The notes under the pieces were generated by a model. That model was not told the DNA's origin. It was given only the letters and a program-made list of their open reading frames with translations, and did no database searches. The position numbers and the translations under genes are program-made. 43,297 nt of DNA from an uncultured Slackia sp. (GTDB taxonomy: Bacteria > Actinomycetota > Coriobacteriia > Coriobacteriales > Eggerthellaceae), in the NCBI RefSeq assembly GCF_959608125.1, contig NZ_CAUHPG010000019.1, forward strand, positions 1-43,297, read 5' to 3'. This document shows positions 1-7,856 of the stretch, one piece after another; the first letter of the stretch is position 1, and each line of letters begins with the position of its first letter.

Positions 1-24
1 CTCGCGCGGGGCGCTTCGCGCCAG

Positions 25-58
25 GGAGGGGGTCCTTCGGGACCCCCTCCTTTTTTGT
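25..58 (+). terminator. Intrinsic terminator
   Basis: A perfect 11-bp GC-rich stem (25-35 with 40-50) closes on a TTCG tetraloop and is followed by six T residues. It would end a plus-strand transcript whose gene lies before the window. Confidence 0.85.
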
Positions 59-64
59 ATAGAG

Positions 65-106
65 AAACCCGTTCTGCTTTTCGTGGCAGGACGGGTTTTT
101 GTTTTT
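65..106 (+). terminator. Second intrinsic terminator in tandem
   Basis: A 13-bp stem with one G-T wobble (65-77 with 86-98) leads into a T-rich tract to 106. It lies 7 bases after the first terminator and acts in the same direction, so it looks like a backup stop. Confidence 0.7.
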
Positions 107-216
107 GGACATCGCATCAGGCGGTCGCTCTATGCGAGGTCCGGTGCGTTGCATTTACCGTGCCGCAGACGCCGTGAAGACAACGCGGTCAGGGCGTCAT
201 GCTGCGCCGGCCACGA

Positions 217-249
217 AAACGCCCCGTCTCTCTAGCAGAGGCGGGGCGT
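217..249 (-). terminator. Terminator of the metal-importer operon
   Basis: Arms ACGCCCCG (219-226) and CGGGGCGT (242-249), extended by CTCT/AGAG pairs, form a stem. On the minus strand it is followed by TTTTCG. It lies just past the stop of the NTPase gene at 255 and would end the minus-strand operon. Confidence 0.65.
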
Positions 250-254
250 ATGCA

Positions 255-875
255 TCAGCGGTTTTCTGCGGTGTCGAGGAGCGGCTCTATCCAGGTCTGC
301 CAGGCGTCGTCGTCAGGGGCGATGCGCGTACATCCTCCCCAGATATCGCCGAAAAGCTCTTCGGTGCGGTCGGGGAGTCCGAACTTGTCGCCCGCGATGA
401 CGATGGCGTGTTCGTATACGCCGCGCGGGCCATGCTCGAGCATGTTCATGGCCTCGGTAAGCCCTTCGCCGCGTAGCAGCTCGAGCTGCCCGAGCTCGTC
501 GACGAAAAGAACGTTCTTCGCCGCGTCGAGACGGAAGGTGCCGTCTTCCAACGCGCGAAAGTGCTCATTGACGCGGGCGATGGCGTCGTCCGATATATGC
601 CACCGCAGTCGCGCCCGTCCTGCCTGGCTTTCCGCGACGTAGTTCCCGTCTTGTTCGGCCAAGTCCGTTCGCCGTGCGAAGGGCACGATGTCGTGCCCTG
701 GCAACAGAAGGTTGTCAATGCCGGTCTTTTCCAGCGAACCGTCGTCGTGCTTTACCCAGACGCCGGGCGCGAGCACGCCGCAGCAGCCTATGCCTGCCGC
801 CTCGAGCGCGCGGACGGCCCTTTGAAGCCAGCGGGTTTTTCCGATCTGCACGTTGCCCGTCAGTATCAGAAGCAT
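255..875 (-). CDS. P-loop nucleoside-triphosphatase, THEP1/NTPase_1-like
   Basis: About 206 residues. The Walker A motif GNVQIGKT is at the N-terminus and the Walker B-like motif FVDELGQLEL lies mid-protein. This DE-G-x-LE pattern is typical of the NTPase_1 (THEP1) family, cytoplasmic proteins that hydrolyse NTPs with poorly known physiological roles. The start at 875 is chosen because AAGGAAGG precedes the ATG and the Walker A follows directly; the open frame runs on to 1139 but overlaps the upstream gene and has no family likeness there. It is the last gene of a minus-strand operon with a DUF364 protein and a FecCD-type importer. A role in processing the imported metal or chelate is inferred from that position only. 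The family call is firmer than the function. Confidence 0.8.
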   Translation of the reverse strand: MLLILTGNVQIGKTRWLQRAVRALEAAGIGCCGVLAPGVWVKHDDGSLEKTGIDNLLLPGHDIVPFARRTDLAEQDGNYVAESQAGRARLRWHISDDAIARVNEHFRALEDGTFRLDAAKNVLFVDELGQLELLRGEGLTEAMNMLEHGPRGVYEHAIVIAGDKFGLPDRTEELFGDIWGGCTRIAPDDDAWQTWIEPLLDTAENR

Positions 876-940
876 CGAAGTTCCTTCCTTGTCGCCTACG
901 GCGACGTCGCTTGCGAATCGAGTCTTCGCGGCGCGCTCGG

Positions 941-1750
941 CTAGTCCTGCAGGTTCAGTTCGAGGCCCGGCTTGACCACGCGCATCATTTGCACCGCTTC
1001 GCCGAACAGCCTTCCCTGGCCGCTGCGAACGGCGAACGAGGTCTTCTCGGGGTCGTTGACGACGCTTCCCGCCAGCACGTCGGCGTGGTAGTCGAACAGG
1101 ATCGGAGAAGCCACCACGCTCGGACCCGTCAGGATGCACAGGGAGTTGTGAGACAGCTCCAGAAGGCGAGGCAGGGTCTTATTGGTCGTCGTGGTGCCGG
1201 TGATGAAAACGACGTCCTGAGAAGGCAGCACATACTCGCACGCGGGGTCGGGCAGGTCGCCTTCGCTGCAGGAACGCTCGAGGACCGTCAGCTCGTCGCA
1301 GCGTTCGGCGAGCTCGTACACATGGGGGAAGTGGCCGATGACGGTGACCTTGCCGTCTTTCATACGCGGCGTGAATTCGCCGAAGGCTTCGCGCTTGCGC
1401 TCGTCGCGCGCCAAGAGCTTGGGCTCTTCGTAGACGGCGCCCAAGGGGTCGAGCAGCTCCTTGCGCGAATACCAAGCGTTCAATGCGGCGACGCCGAGGG
1501 TCGCCTCTTCGAAGTTCCAGCTTTTCGCGAGGCGCGCGACGCTTTTCAGGTCGTGGCCGCGCAGGTCGGGGCGCTTGCGCGAGCCGACCTGGCCGCCCTT
1601 CATGGTCCAGGCGACGCCGCATCCGCATTCGGCATCGAGATAGGTCCAATGCAGGCCGAGGCTGTAATCGCGCACGGCGATGCCTTCGGGCACGCCGTCG
1701 ATGAGCCTGTCGTAGAGTTCCCACGGGTTGGTGCTCGTCGTGTTTTCCAT
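941..1750 (-). CDS. DUF4213/DUF364 protein, putative heavy-metal chelation
   Basis: 269 residues. The N-terminal half resembles DUF4213 (a GCGVAWTMKGG stretch near residues 43-53). The C-terminal half carries the DUF364 signature VVFITGTTTTNKTLPRLLEL followed by a TGPS...LFDY...DVLAGS pattern. DUF364 proteins have a Rossmann-like fold and are annotated as putative heavy-metal chelation proteins. No enzymatic activity is established to my knowledge. No signal peptide, so cytoplasmic. The ATG at 1750 has AGGAAGGAA just upstream. It lies between the transporter ATPase and the NTPase, on the same strand and with short gaps, so it is probably co-transcribed and may receive or insert the imported metal. 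That role is inference from context. Confidence 0.8.
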   Translation of the reverse strand: MENTTSTNPWELYDRLIDGVPEGIAVRDYSLGLHWTYLDAECGCGVAWTMKGGQVGSRKRPDLRGHDLKSVARLAKSWNFEEATLGVAALNAWYSRKELLDPLGAVYEEPKLLARDERKREAFGEFTPRMKDGKVTVIGHFPHVYELAERCDELTVLERSCSEGDLPDPACEYVLPSQDVVFITGTTTTNKTLPRLLELSHNSLCILTGPSVVASPILFDYHADVLAGSVVNDPEKTSFAVRSGQGRLFGEAVQMMRVVKPGLELNLQD

Positions 1751-1821
1751 TGGTTCGTTCCTTCCTGAGGGGCGCGGGGCTCCTTGTCGTTTCGGCCGAG
1801 GGCCGGTTGTCCGTAAAGCCG

Positions 1822-2667
1822 TTAAAGCGGAATGCAGACGCGCCGCGGCGATCCGTCCACGTCCACGTCGGAAACGTGGATCGGCGTCTGGTAGATCGCC
1901 TCCATGCGCGGCTTGGTGATGATTTCGTTAGGCGTTCCCATGCAGGAAACGCTGCCGTCTTTCATGACGATGACCGTGTCGGCGCAGTACACGGCGTGGC
2001 CAGGGTCGTGGGTCACCATGAGTACGGTGGCGCCGCGGTTCGATAGCTCCTTCATGCGCGAAAGCACGATCTGCTGGTTGCCGAAGTCGAGGCTTGCCGT
2101 GGGCTCGTCCATGACGATGAGCTCGGGCTGCTGTGCCAAGGCGCGCGCGATAAGCACGAGCTGCTGCTGGCCGCCCGAAAGCTTCGTGTAGGTGCGCTCG
2201 GCCAGCTGTTCGATGCCCAGCATGCAGAGCGCGTCCCATGCGACCCGCTTGTCGTTATGCGAAAGGCCCGAGAAGCGCCCGATATGGGGCGTGCGCCCCA
2301 TGAGGACGACGTCGGCCACCGAAAAGGGAAACGGCGGCGTGTGGGCCTGGGGGATATAGGCGATGTGGCGGGCGCGTTCGGCGTCGCTGAGCGATGCGAC
2401 GTTCTTCCCGTGGATGAGCGCGCTTCCGCCCATGGGGGGAAGCAGGCCGAGGACCGTTTTGAGCAGCGTGGTCTTGCCGCATCCGTTCGTGCCGATGATG
2501 CAGGCGAACTGGCCGCGGTCGAGCGTGAATGACGCGTCGTTCACGATCACCTTGCGGTGGTAGCCGCAGGTCAGGTCACGCACGTCGAGAAGCGGCTCGT
2601 CGGCTTTCGTGGCGATGCCGTTTTCGCAACCTGCGGCAGAGGCCGTCGTGTTCGAATCGAGCGGCAT
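1822..2667 (-). CDS. FecE/BtuD-type ABC transporter ATPase
   Basis: 281 residues. Walker A GTNGCGKTT, Q-loop region (YIPQ), signature LSGGQQQ, Walker B LIVMDEPTASLD and H-loop VTHDPGHA are all present in order. It is the cytoplasmic ATPase of a type II importer for siderophore, haem, cobalamin or related metal chelates. The ATG at 2667 is 3 bases after the permease stop and shares the AAGGGG ribosome-binding site at that gene's end, so the two are translationally tight. The substrate cannot be read from the ATPase. About 30 extra N-terminal residues precede the ABC domain. Confidence 0.93.
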   Translation of the reverse strand: MPLDSNTTASAAGCENGIATKADEPLLDVRDLTCGYHRKVIVNDASFTLDRGQFACIIGTNGCGKTTLLKTVLGLLPPMGGSALIHGKNVASLSDAERARHIAYIPQAHTPPFPFSVADVVLMGRTPHIGRFSGLSHNDKRVAWDALCMLGIEQLAERTYTKLSGGQQQLVLIARALAQQPELIVMDEPTASLDFGNQQIVLSRMKELSNRGATVLMVTHDPGHAVYCADTVIVMKDGSVSCMGTPNEIITKPRMEAIYQTPIHVSDVDVDGSPRRVCIPL

Positions 2668-2670
2668 GGG

Positions 2671-3771
2671 TTACCACCCCTTCATGTTGTGCTTGAAGAT
2701 CACGATGAAGAACGGAACGCCGATGATGGCGGTGAGGATGCCGATGGGAATCTCAAGGCTGAGCAGCATGCGGCACAGGTCGTCGACGAGCAGCAGATAG
2801 CTGGCGCCGATGAACATCGACGCGGGGATCAGGGCGCGGTAGTTCGGCCCGACGATGGCGCGCGCGAGGTGCGGGATGACCAGGCCGACCCAGCCGACGA
2901 CGCCCGAGACGGCCACCGAGACGGATACGATCAGGGTCGATGCGAAGATGACGATAAGGCGGACGCGCGAGACGTTGATGCCGAGGCTGCGGGCCTCTTC
3001 TTCGCCGAAACTCAGCGCATTGAGCTTCCATCGCTCGAGCATGAGCACGCCGAATCCGGCTGCCATGGGGATGATGATGGCGAACAGATCGTTTTGGTCG
3101 ACGCGGGAGAATCCGCCCATGAGCCAGAACGTGATTTCGGGGAGCTTATCGTTGGAATCGGCTAGGAATTTAAGCAGGGAAACGCCTGATTGGAACAGGG
3201 TCGATATCAGGATGCCGCCCAGGACGAGCCCAAGCAGTTCGTCGTATCTGATCACGCGATTGAGCCATACGACGCAGCCGACGGCCACCATGCCGCCCAC
3301 GAAGGCGAAGACCTGGACCATGGTCGAGGGCATGTCGAGCACGAGCGCCAGGCATGCGCCCAGGCTTGCGCCCGCCGAAGCGCCCAACAAGTCGGGCGAG
3401 ACCAGCGGGTTGCGAAACATTCCCTGGTATGCCGCGCCTGCGGCCGCGAGCGCGGCGCCTACCATCACGACCACGAGGATGCGCGGCAGACGGATGTTGA
3501 GCAGCGCGGTTTGCGTCTGCGGATCGACGGCCTCGGGGTTGAAGATGCTATTGAAGATGGTCGGGATAAGCTCGCTCGGAGGAATGGGATATTTGCCCAC
3601 CGAAAACGACGCGACGATGATGACGATGAGGGCGGTGAGGATGCCTGCCTTCGCCCAAGGAGAAAGCGGTTTGCCGAGTTTTTGCTCCGCAAGTTCGTCA
3701 TCGACGGAAGAAGGCCCTTCCGCCGCAATGCGCTGGGCGCAGTTCTCCAGGCGTTCCGTTCGATGGTTCAC
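2671..3771 (-). CDS. FecCD-family ABC transporter permease
   Basis: 366 residues with about ten hydrophobic segments. It carries family signatures such as RLPRILVVVMVGAALAAAG, an LLGASAGASLGA-like stretch and GVVGWVGLVIPHLAR near the C-terminus. The last is the conserved FecCD/BtuC region that contacts the ATPase. It forms the inner-membrane channel of a metal-chelate importer. The GTG start at 3771 has AAGGAGC upstream at good spacing and gives a hydrophilic N-terminal extension of about 40 residues before helix 1. It is the first gene of the minus-strand operon and is divergent from the binding protein. Twin operators lie in the shared control region. Confidence 0.93.
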   Translation of the reverse strand: MNHRTERLENCAQRIAAEGPSSVDDELAEQKLGKPLSPWAKAGILTALIVIIVASFSVGKYPIPPSELIPTIFNSIFNPEAVDPQTQTALLNIRLPRILVVVMVGAALAAAGAAYQGMFRNPLVSPDLLGASAGASLGACLALVLDMPSTMVQVFAFVGGMVAVGCVVWLNRVIRYDELLGLVLGGILISTLFQSGVSLLKFLADSNDKLPEITFWLMGGFSRVDQNDLFAIIIPMAAGFGVLMLERWKLNALSFGEEEARSLGINVSRVRLIVIFASTLIVSVSVAVSGVVGWVGLVIPHLARAIVGPNYRALIPASMFIGASYLLLVDDLCRMLLSLEIPIGILTAIIGVPFFIVIFKHNMKGW

Positions 3772-3826
3772 GCGATGCTCCTTGCCGAGCGGCGAGGCCG
3801 CTCATTCCCCCTTTTGGTGCGTTTAT

Positions 3827-3848
3827 ATTATTCGTGAAAAAGAATATT
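3827..3848. promoter_or_regulatory. Candidate operator, copy 1
   Basis: ATTATTC, 8 bases, GAATATT: an inverted repeat with one mismatch to the second copy at 3905. It lies about 55 bases upstream of the permease start, in an AT-rich stretch that is conspicuous in this GC-rich genome. Confidence 0.55.
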
Positions 3849-3904
3849 TCTACAAGAGCATAAAAGGCTGGACGAAACGAAGCGGGACCGTTACACTCGA
3901 TTCA

Positions 3905-3926
3905 ATTATTCTCGCCTGTGAATAAT
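3905..3926. promoter_or_regulatory. Candidate operator, copy 2
   Basis: A perfect inverted repeat, ATTATTC, 8 bases, GAATAAT. It has the same half-sites and the same spacer length as the site at 3827, and lies about 80 bases upstream of the binding-protein start. Two such copies in one divergent promoter suggest a shared dimeric regulator, plausibly metal responsive. The sequence is not the classical IdeR/DtxR box. Confidence 0.6.
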
Positions 3927-4006
3927 ATCGCCTATGGAATAGGACGATTGCCGGGCGAATGGGACAGGTCCGCATTTCGTGCGGGCTTGCAAGGAAGGGG
4001 AATGGA

Positions 4007-5152
4007 ATGAAGAAACCGATGAAGGGAGCGGCGGCTTTCGCGCTCGTCGGCTGCCTGGCGTTTTCCGCGGCCTTGTTCGGCTGCGCGTCGGGAGAAGACC
4101 AGGCCGCTCCGGAGGCGGGGCCTCAGGCCGCCGAACAGTCCGCCGCAACCGAGCAGACGGTGACCGACGACGCGGGCCGTACGGTGACGCTGCCCGCGGC
4201 CGAGCAGCTCGAGAAGATCTACTACACCAGCCCCGCCGGCCAGATCTTCTGCTTCACGCTGGCGCCTGAGCTGTGCGCCGGTACCACGATGGACTTCACC
4301 GAGCAGGAGCTCGCCAATCTGCCTGCCGACATCGTCGGCCTGCCGAATCTGGGCACCCTCGCCGGCGGCAAGGACCTCAATCCCGAGGCTATCATGGCCG
4401 CAGGCGTGCAGGTCGTCTTTTCGGTGACCACGGTCGAGCCAGGCGATAAGGACGCTTCCGACGCCGACGCGCTTCAGAGCCAGACGGGCATTCCCGTGGT
4501 TGTGATCGACGGCACCTTCGACAAGACCGCCCACTGCTACGAGATGCTGGGCCGGATCCTCGGCAAGCAGGACGAGGCTAAGAAGATGGCCGACTACTGC
4601 ACCAAGGTCGCTTCCGATGTCGCCGCTGCCGTGGCCACCGTCCCCGAGGACGAGCGCATCAGCCTGTACTACGCCGAGGGTCCCGAAGGCCTGCAGACCG
4701 AGCCCACCTCTTCTTCGCACGCTCTGGTGTTCAAGCTCGCCGGCGCCAAGAACGTCGCCGAAGACCTCGAGGCCGAGGGCGGCAAGGGCAAGACCCCCGT
4801 TTCTCTCGAACAGGTGCTCGCATGGAATCCCGACGTCATCATCGCATGGGACGCCCAGCGCTTCGAGGGCGGCTCTGACGAGCTCATCCGCACGGATCCA
4901 AACTGGGCTACGGTGAAGGCGGTCCAGGACGGTCGCGTGTACGCCATGTGCCAGACCCCGTTCTCTTGGCTCGACCGCCCGCCTGCGGTGAACCGCTTCA
5001 TCGGCCTGCAGTGGCTGACCAACCTGCTGTATCCCGAGGCCTATGACATCGACATCGTCGAGGAGACCAAGAACTTCTACAGCATGTTCTATCACCGCGA
5101 CCTGACGGACGACCAGGTGATCGAGCTTCTTGGCAACAGCTATCAGGGATAG
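4007..5152 (+). CDS. Metal-chelate ABC transporter substrate-binding lipoprotein
   Basis: 381 residues. A lipoprotein signal peptide ends in LFGC with Cys26 as the lipid-anchored residue. An acidic, Ala-rich linker follows, then a FecB/BtuF-like periplasmic-binding fold starting at VTDDAGRTVTLP. The ATG at 4007 is chosen over an in-frame codon at 3959 because AGGAAGGGG lies just before it and the signal peptide begins there. The C-terminal half has a YYAEGPEGL...TEP...LAGAKNVAEDL pattern and a WLDRPPAVNRFIGLQWL stretch. I associate these with iron- or oxyanion-type binding proteins of anaerobes. The ligand is unresolved: ferric chelate, cobamide, haem or molybdate are all possible. It is divergent from its permease and ATPase. 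Confidence 0.9.
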   Translation: MKKPMKGAAAFALVGCLAFSAALFGCASGEDQAAPEAGPQAAEQSAATEQTVTDDAGRTVTLPAAEQLEKIYYTSPAGQIFCFTLAPELCAGTTMDFTEQELANLPADIVGLPNLGTLAGGKDLNPEAIMAAGVQVVFSVTTVEPGDKDASDADALQSQTGIPVVVIDGTFDKTAHCYEMLGRILGKQDEAKKMADYCTKVASDVAAAVATVPEDERISLYYAEGPEGLQTEPTSSSHALVFKLAGAKNVAEDLEAEGGKGKTPVSLEQVLAWNPDVIIAWDAQRFEGGSDELIRTDPNWATVKAVQDGRVYAMCQTPFSWLDRPPAVNRFIGLQWLTNLLYPEAYDIDIVEETKNFYSMFYHRDLTDDQVIELLGNSYQG

Positions 5153-5176
5153 CCCCCAACCGAGTCCCCCTTACGA

Positions 5177-5212
5177 AAGGACGCCTGCGGCATTGCCCGG
5201 GCGTCCTTCTTC
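5177..5212 (+). terminator. Terminator of the binding-protein gene
   Basis: AAGGACGCC (5177-5185) pairs perfectly with GGCGTCCTT (5200-5208), followed by a short pyrimidine-rich tail. It lies 24 bases after the stop codon. Confidence 0.65.
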
Positions 5213-5397
5213 GTATGGGGCCTTGTTCGCCGCGCGCCGCGGTGCGTTTTCGGTGACGAAGCGAGCTGTTTTCGGCCGTCTTTTATAATGAAAGACGTCA
5301 TATATGAGAAGCGGCGTTTCGGGGCGACGGGCCTCGGCTTGCCCGTCGCGGGGCGTCCTTGCGTGCCCATGCCCGATGAAAAGGAGCGTTTTCTCAG

Positions 5398-5937
5398 ATG
5401 GTCGAGCCATGGTATCCGATGTCTTCTACGGGGTTTCCGCTGGGCAGAGACGAGCTGATAGAGCAAGACGAGCATTTCATGCGTCTGGCCATCGAGCAGG
5501 CGCGTCGTGCGGCCGCCGCGGGCGAGGTGCCTATCGGCGCCGTGGTGGTGTGCCAAAACGAGGCGATCGCCGAGGCGTGCAACCATCGCGAGGCCGATTG
5601 CGACCCTTCGGGCCATGCGGAATTCAGCGCCGTGGTGCAGGCGTCGCGCGAGCTCGAGCGATGGCGTCTGCCCGATTGCACGGTGTATGTGACGCTCGAG
5701 CCGTGCATCATGTGCGCGGGCCTTATGCATCAGGCGCGTATCGGGCGATGCGTCTACGGCGCGGCCGATGACAAGGCCGGTGCGCTGGGGTCGCTTTATC
5801 GCGTGCACGCCGACGAGCGTCTCAACCATACGTTCGAGGTGACGCCGGGCGTGCTCGAGGACGAATGCGTCGCCCTGCTGAAAGACTTCTTCGCTGAACG
5901 CCGCGGCGAACGGCAGCTGAAAGAGAGGAATCGATGA
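5398..5937 (+). CDS. tadA: tRNA-specific adenosine deaminase
   Basis: 179 residues. The zinc-dependent deaminase motifs are clear: H73-A-E75 (GHAEFSAV), where the Glu is the proton shuttle, and P-C103-IM-C106, which completes the zinc site. TadA converts the wobble adenosine of tRNA-Arg(ACG) to inosine in the cytoplasm. The ATG at 5398 has AAGGAG about 11 bases upstream and gives roughly 27 residues before the usual start of the domain. An internal Met at about 5479 is possible. It overlaps ispE by 4 bases (ATGA), so the two are co-translated. Confidence 0.93.
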   Translation: MVEPWYPMSSTGFPLGRDELIEQDEHFMRLAIEQARRAAAAGEVPIGAVVVCQNEAIAEACNHREADCDPSGHAEFSAVVQASRELERWRLPDCTVYVTLEPCIMCAGLMHQARIGRCVYGAADDKAGALGSLYRVHADERLNHTFEVTPGVLEDECVALLKDFFAERRGERQLKERNR

Positions 5938-6917
5938 ACCAGACTTTGACGGTCTTTTCGCCGGCGAAGGTGAACCTGCATTTGTCCATCGGGGCGAAAC
6001 GCGCCGACGGTTACCACGACGCCTATTCGGTGATGCATGCGCTCACGCTGCACGACACGGTGACGGTTCGATGCGAGCGCGAGACGGAAGATGCTCCGAT
6101 TGCCGTCGACGTGCGCTGCACGACCCATGGCGGCGTGGACGAGCTGTCCATCGCGTCCGAAGACAACATCGCCTATAAGGCCATGGTGGCGCTTGCCGAC
6201 GAATTCGGCCTGTCCGATGCGGGCTATCGTTTCACCGTGCATATCGACAAGCACATTCCGCACGCGGCGGGCCTGGGCGGCGGATCGTCGAACGCGGCGG
6301 CTGCGCTTTTGGCGGCGTGCCGCGTGTTCGGCATCGACCCTGATGGCGAGCGCGTTTTCGCCGTTGCATCGAAGATCGGCGCCGACGTGCCGTTTTTCCT
6401 GCGCGGCGGCTGCGCGCAGCTCGGCGGCCGCGGCGACGTGTTCGAGCGCGACCTTGCGCCCATGAACGCCCCCGTGGTGCTGGTGCGCCCCGACAGCGGC
6501 GTTTCGACGGCGGCGGCCTACCGTGCGTTCGACGAGAACGCGGGCCAGGCGGACCTGCGGGCGCAGGGCGTTTCGGCTGAGCGCGCTCAGGATGTGCAGC
6601 TGTACAACAACCTTGCCGCCGCGTCCGAAACGGTGATGCCGGAGCTGGTTGAGGTGAAGGACTGGCTGCGGCAGCAGGTCGGCGTGGCGCGCGATGCGAG
6701 CACGGGCGAGCCTTGCGTGCTTCTTTCGGGAAGCGGTTCGGCCACGTTTTGCGTGTGCGAGTCGATGAACGCGGCTTACGCCGTCGTGTCGGCGGCGAAG
6801 CAGCGCGGCTGGTGGGCGCGTAGCTGTTCGTTCACGTCGGCGGGCGCGCGTATCGTCGAGGGACGCGTTCCTGGTGCGGCGCGCACGAATGTCGGCGCCG
6901 TGCATAAAAGCTGGTAA
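5934..6917 (+). CDS. ispE: 4-diphosphocytidyl-2-C-methyl-D-erythritol kinase
   Basis: 327 residues. IspE phosphorylates CDP-methylerythritol at the 2-hydroxyl in the MEP pathway of isoprenoid synthesis. The GHMP-kinase ATP motif GLGGGSSN (residues 113-120) is exact. The N-terminal SPAKVNLHLSIG and the C-terminal LLSGSGSATF motif are also typical. It is slightly longer than common homologues, with a 25-30 residue C-terminal extension. The ATG at 5934 overlaps the tadA stop, indicating an operon. Confidence 0.95.
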   Translation: MNQTLTVFSPAKVNLHLSIGAKRADGYHDAYSVMHALTLHDTVTVRCERETEDAPIAVDVRCTTHGGVDELSIASEDNIAYKAMVALADEFGLSDAGYRFTVHIDKHIPHAAGLGGGSSNAAAALLAACRVFGIDPDGERVFAVASKIGADVPFFLRGGCAQLGGRGDVFERDLAPMNAPVVLVRPDSGVSTAAAYRAFDENAGQADLRAQGVSAERAQDVQLYNNLAAASETVMPELVEVKDWLRQQVGVARDASTGEPCVLLSGSGSATFCVCESMNAAYAVVSAAKQRGWWARSCSFTSAGARIVEGRVPGAARTNVGAVHKSW

Positions 6918-6956
6918 CGGCGCGTTTTCAGAAAAGCGTCCGTGCCGTGGAGCCGA

Positions 6957-6962
6957 TATAAT
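6957..6962 (+). promoter_or_regulatory. Candidate -10 element of lemA
   Basis: A perfect TATAAT lies 48 bases before the lemA start. No convincing -35 hexamer stands at 16-18 bases upstream, so this is a partial promoter match only. Confidence 0.35.
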
Positions 6963-7010
6963 CGCTTCAAGGAGCACGGAGGCTCCCGCACGCTGAGGAA
7001 AGAGGGACCC

Positions 7011-7559
7011 ATGGTCTTTTTGGTAATCGCCCTTGTCATCGCGGCGCTCGTCGTTGCGGCGATCGTGATGTACAACAACCTGGTGAAGATGCGCAACAGG
7101 GTGGATAACGCCTGGTCGCAGATCGATGTTCAGATGCAGCGCCGCCTCGATTTGATTCCGAATCTGGTCGAAACGGTGAAGGGCTACGCATCGCACGAGT
7201 CCAAGACGCTCGAGGGCGTGACCGCCGCGCGCTCCGCCGTGGCGAATGCGTCGAACGCCCATGACAAGATGGCCGCAGACAATGCGCTGACGGGTTCGCT
7301 GAGGGGTCTGTTCGCCGTGTCCGAGGCATATCCCGACCTGAAGGCGAACGCCAACTTCCAGCAGCTCCAGGCTGAGCTCTCTTCGACGGAAGACAAGATC
7401 AGCTATATGCGCCAGAGCTATAACGATACGGTTATGAAATACAACACGGCCATCCAGTCGTTTCCGGCTGTGCTGTTTGCGGGGCTGTTCGGGTTCAAAG
7501 AGCGCGAAAGCTTCGACGCGTCGGCCGACGCGCATGTCGTTCCCGATGTGAAATTCTAA
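7011..7559 (+). CDS. lemA: LemA family protein
   Basis: 183 residues. A single N-terminal membrane helix (about residues 2-21) is followed by the LemA helical domain with the hallmark YNNLVKMRNRVDNAWSQIDV and QRRLDLIPNLVETVKGY. LemA proteins have a short extracytoplasmic N-terminus and a coiled-coil-like body; their biochemical role is not established. They commonly occur beside DUF2207 proteins, and one follows here after a tRNA gene on the other strand. The ATG at 7011 directly precedes the membrane helix. An open frame from 6942 adds nothing recognisable. Confidence 0.92.
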   Translation: MVFLVIALVIAALVVAAIVMYNNLVKMRNRVDNAWSQIDVQMQRRLDLIPNLVETVKGYASHESKTLEGVTAARSAVANASNAHDKMAADNALTGSLRGLFAVSEAYPDLKANANFQQLQAELSSTEDKISYMRQSYNDTVMKYNTAIQSFPAVLFAGLFGFKERESFDASADAHVVPDVKF

Positions 7560-7593
7560 GCACGTTATTTCGGCAAAAAAAATCTTACAGACG

Positions 7594-7620
7594 AAGGCGG
7601 TCTTTAAGGGCCGCCTTTTT
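7594..7620 (+). terminator. Terminator of lemA
   Basis: AAGGCGG (7594-7600) pairs with CCGCCTT (7611-7617), followed by a run of T. It implies that the downstream DUF2207 gene needs read-through or its own promoter. Confidence 0.8.
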
Positions 7621-7663
7621 GCGTATTAAGCCTTTTTTGATGGATGTTGCAGCCGAAGCGCGT

Positions 7664-7699
7664 ATAAACGAAAACAGGCTCGGACGAATCCGAGCCTGT
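7664..7699 (-). terminator. Terminator of the tRNA-Ser gene
   Basis: A perfect 11-bp stem (7674-7684 with 7689-7699) has a 4-base loop. On the minus strand it is followed by TTTTCGTTT, 12 bases past the tRNA CCA end. Confidence 0.85.
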
Positions 7700-7710
7700 G
7701 GCATTCCTTC

Positions 7711-7801
7711 TGGCGGAGAGCTGGGGATTCGAACCCCAGATACCCTTTTGGGGTATACTCACTTAGCAGGCGAGCACCTTCGGCCTCTCGGTCAGCTCTC
7801 C
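7711..7801 (-). tRNA. tRNA-Ser (anticodon GCU)
   Basis: Class II tRNA of 91 bases with encoded CCA (7711-7713). Acceptor arms GGAGAGC and GCTCTCC pair fully with a G discriminator. The anticodon stem CTCGC/GTGAG encloses the loop CTGCTAA, giving anticodon GCT, which reads AGC/AGU serine codons. The long variable arm and the T-arm with GTTCGAATC are clear. It lies on the minus strand between lemA and its usual partner, with its own promoter and terminator. Confidence 0.95.
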
Positions 7802-7818
7802 GTAAAGGTGTAGGCTGC

Positions 7819-7847
7819 ATAATAGCGTTACGGCTGCATAAAAGCAA
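7819..7847 (-). promoter_or_regulatory. Promoter of tRNA-Ser
   Basis: On the minus strand, TTGCTT (7847-7842) and TATTAT (7824-7819) are exactly 17 bases apart. The expected start is about 10 bases before the mature tRNA 5' end. The -35 element overlaps the ribosome-binding site (AAGGAG, 7846-7851) of the plus-strand DUF2207 gene. Confidence 0.6.
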
Positions 7848-7856
7848 GGAGTGTCG

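Noticed and set aside
5284..5289. TATAAT upstream of tadA as a firm promoter
   Set aside because: No acceptable -35 hexamer lies 16-18 bases upstream, and the distance to the start codon is over 100 bases.
5796..7535. A 579-codon minus-strand open frame opposite tadA, ispE and lemA
   Set aside because: It is Arg/His-rich with no family likeness and lies opposite three well-supported genes. It is a high-GC shadow frame.
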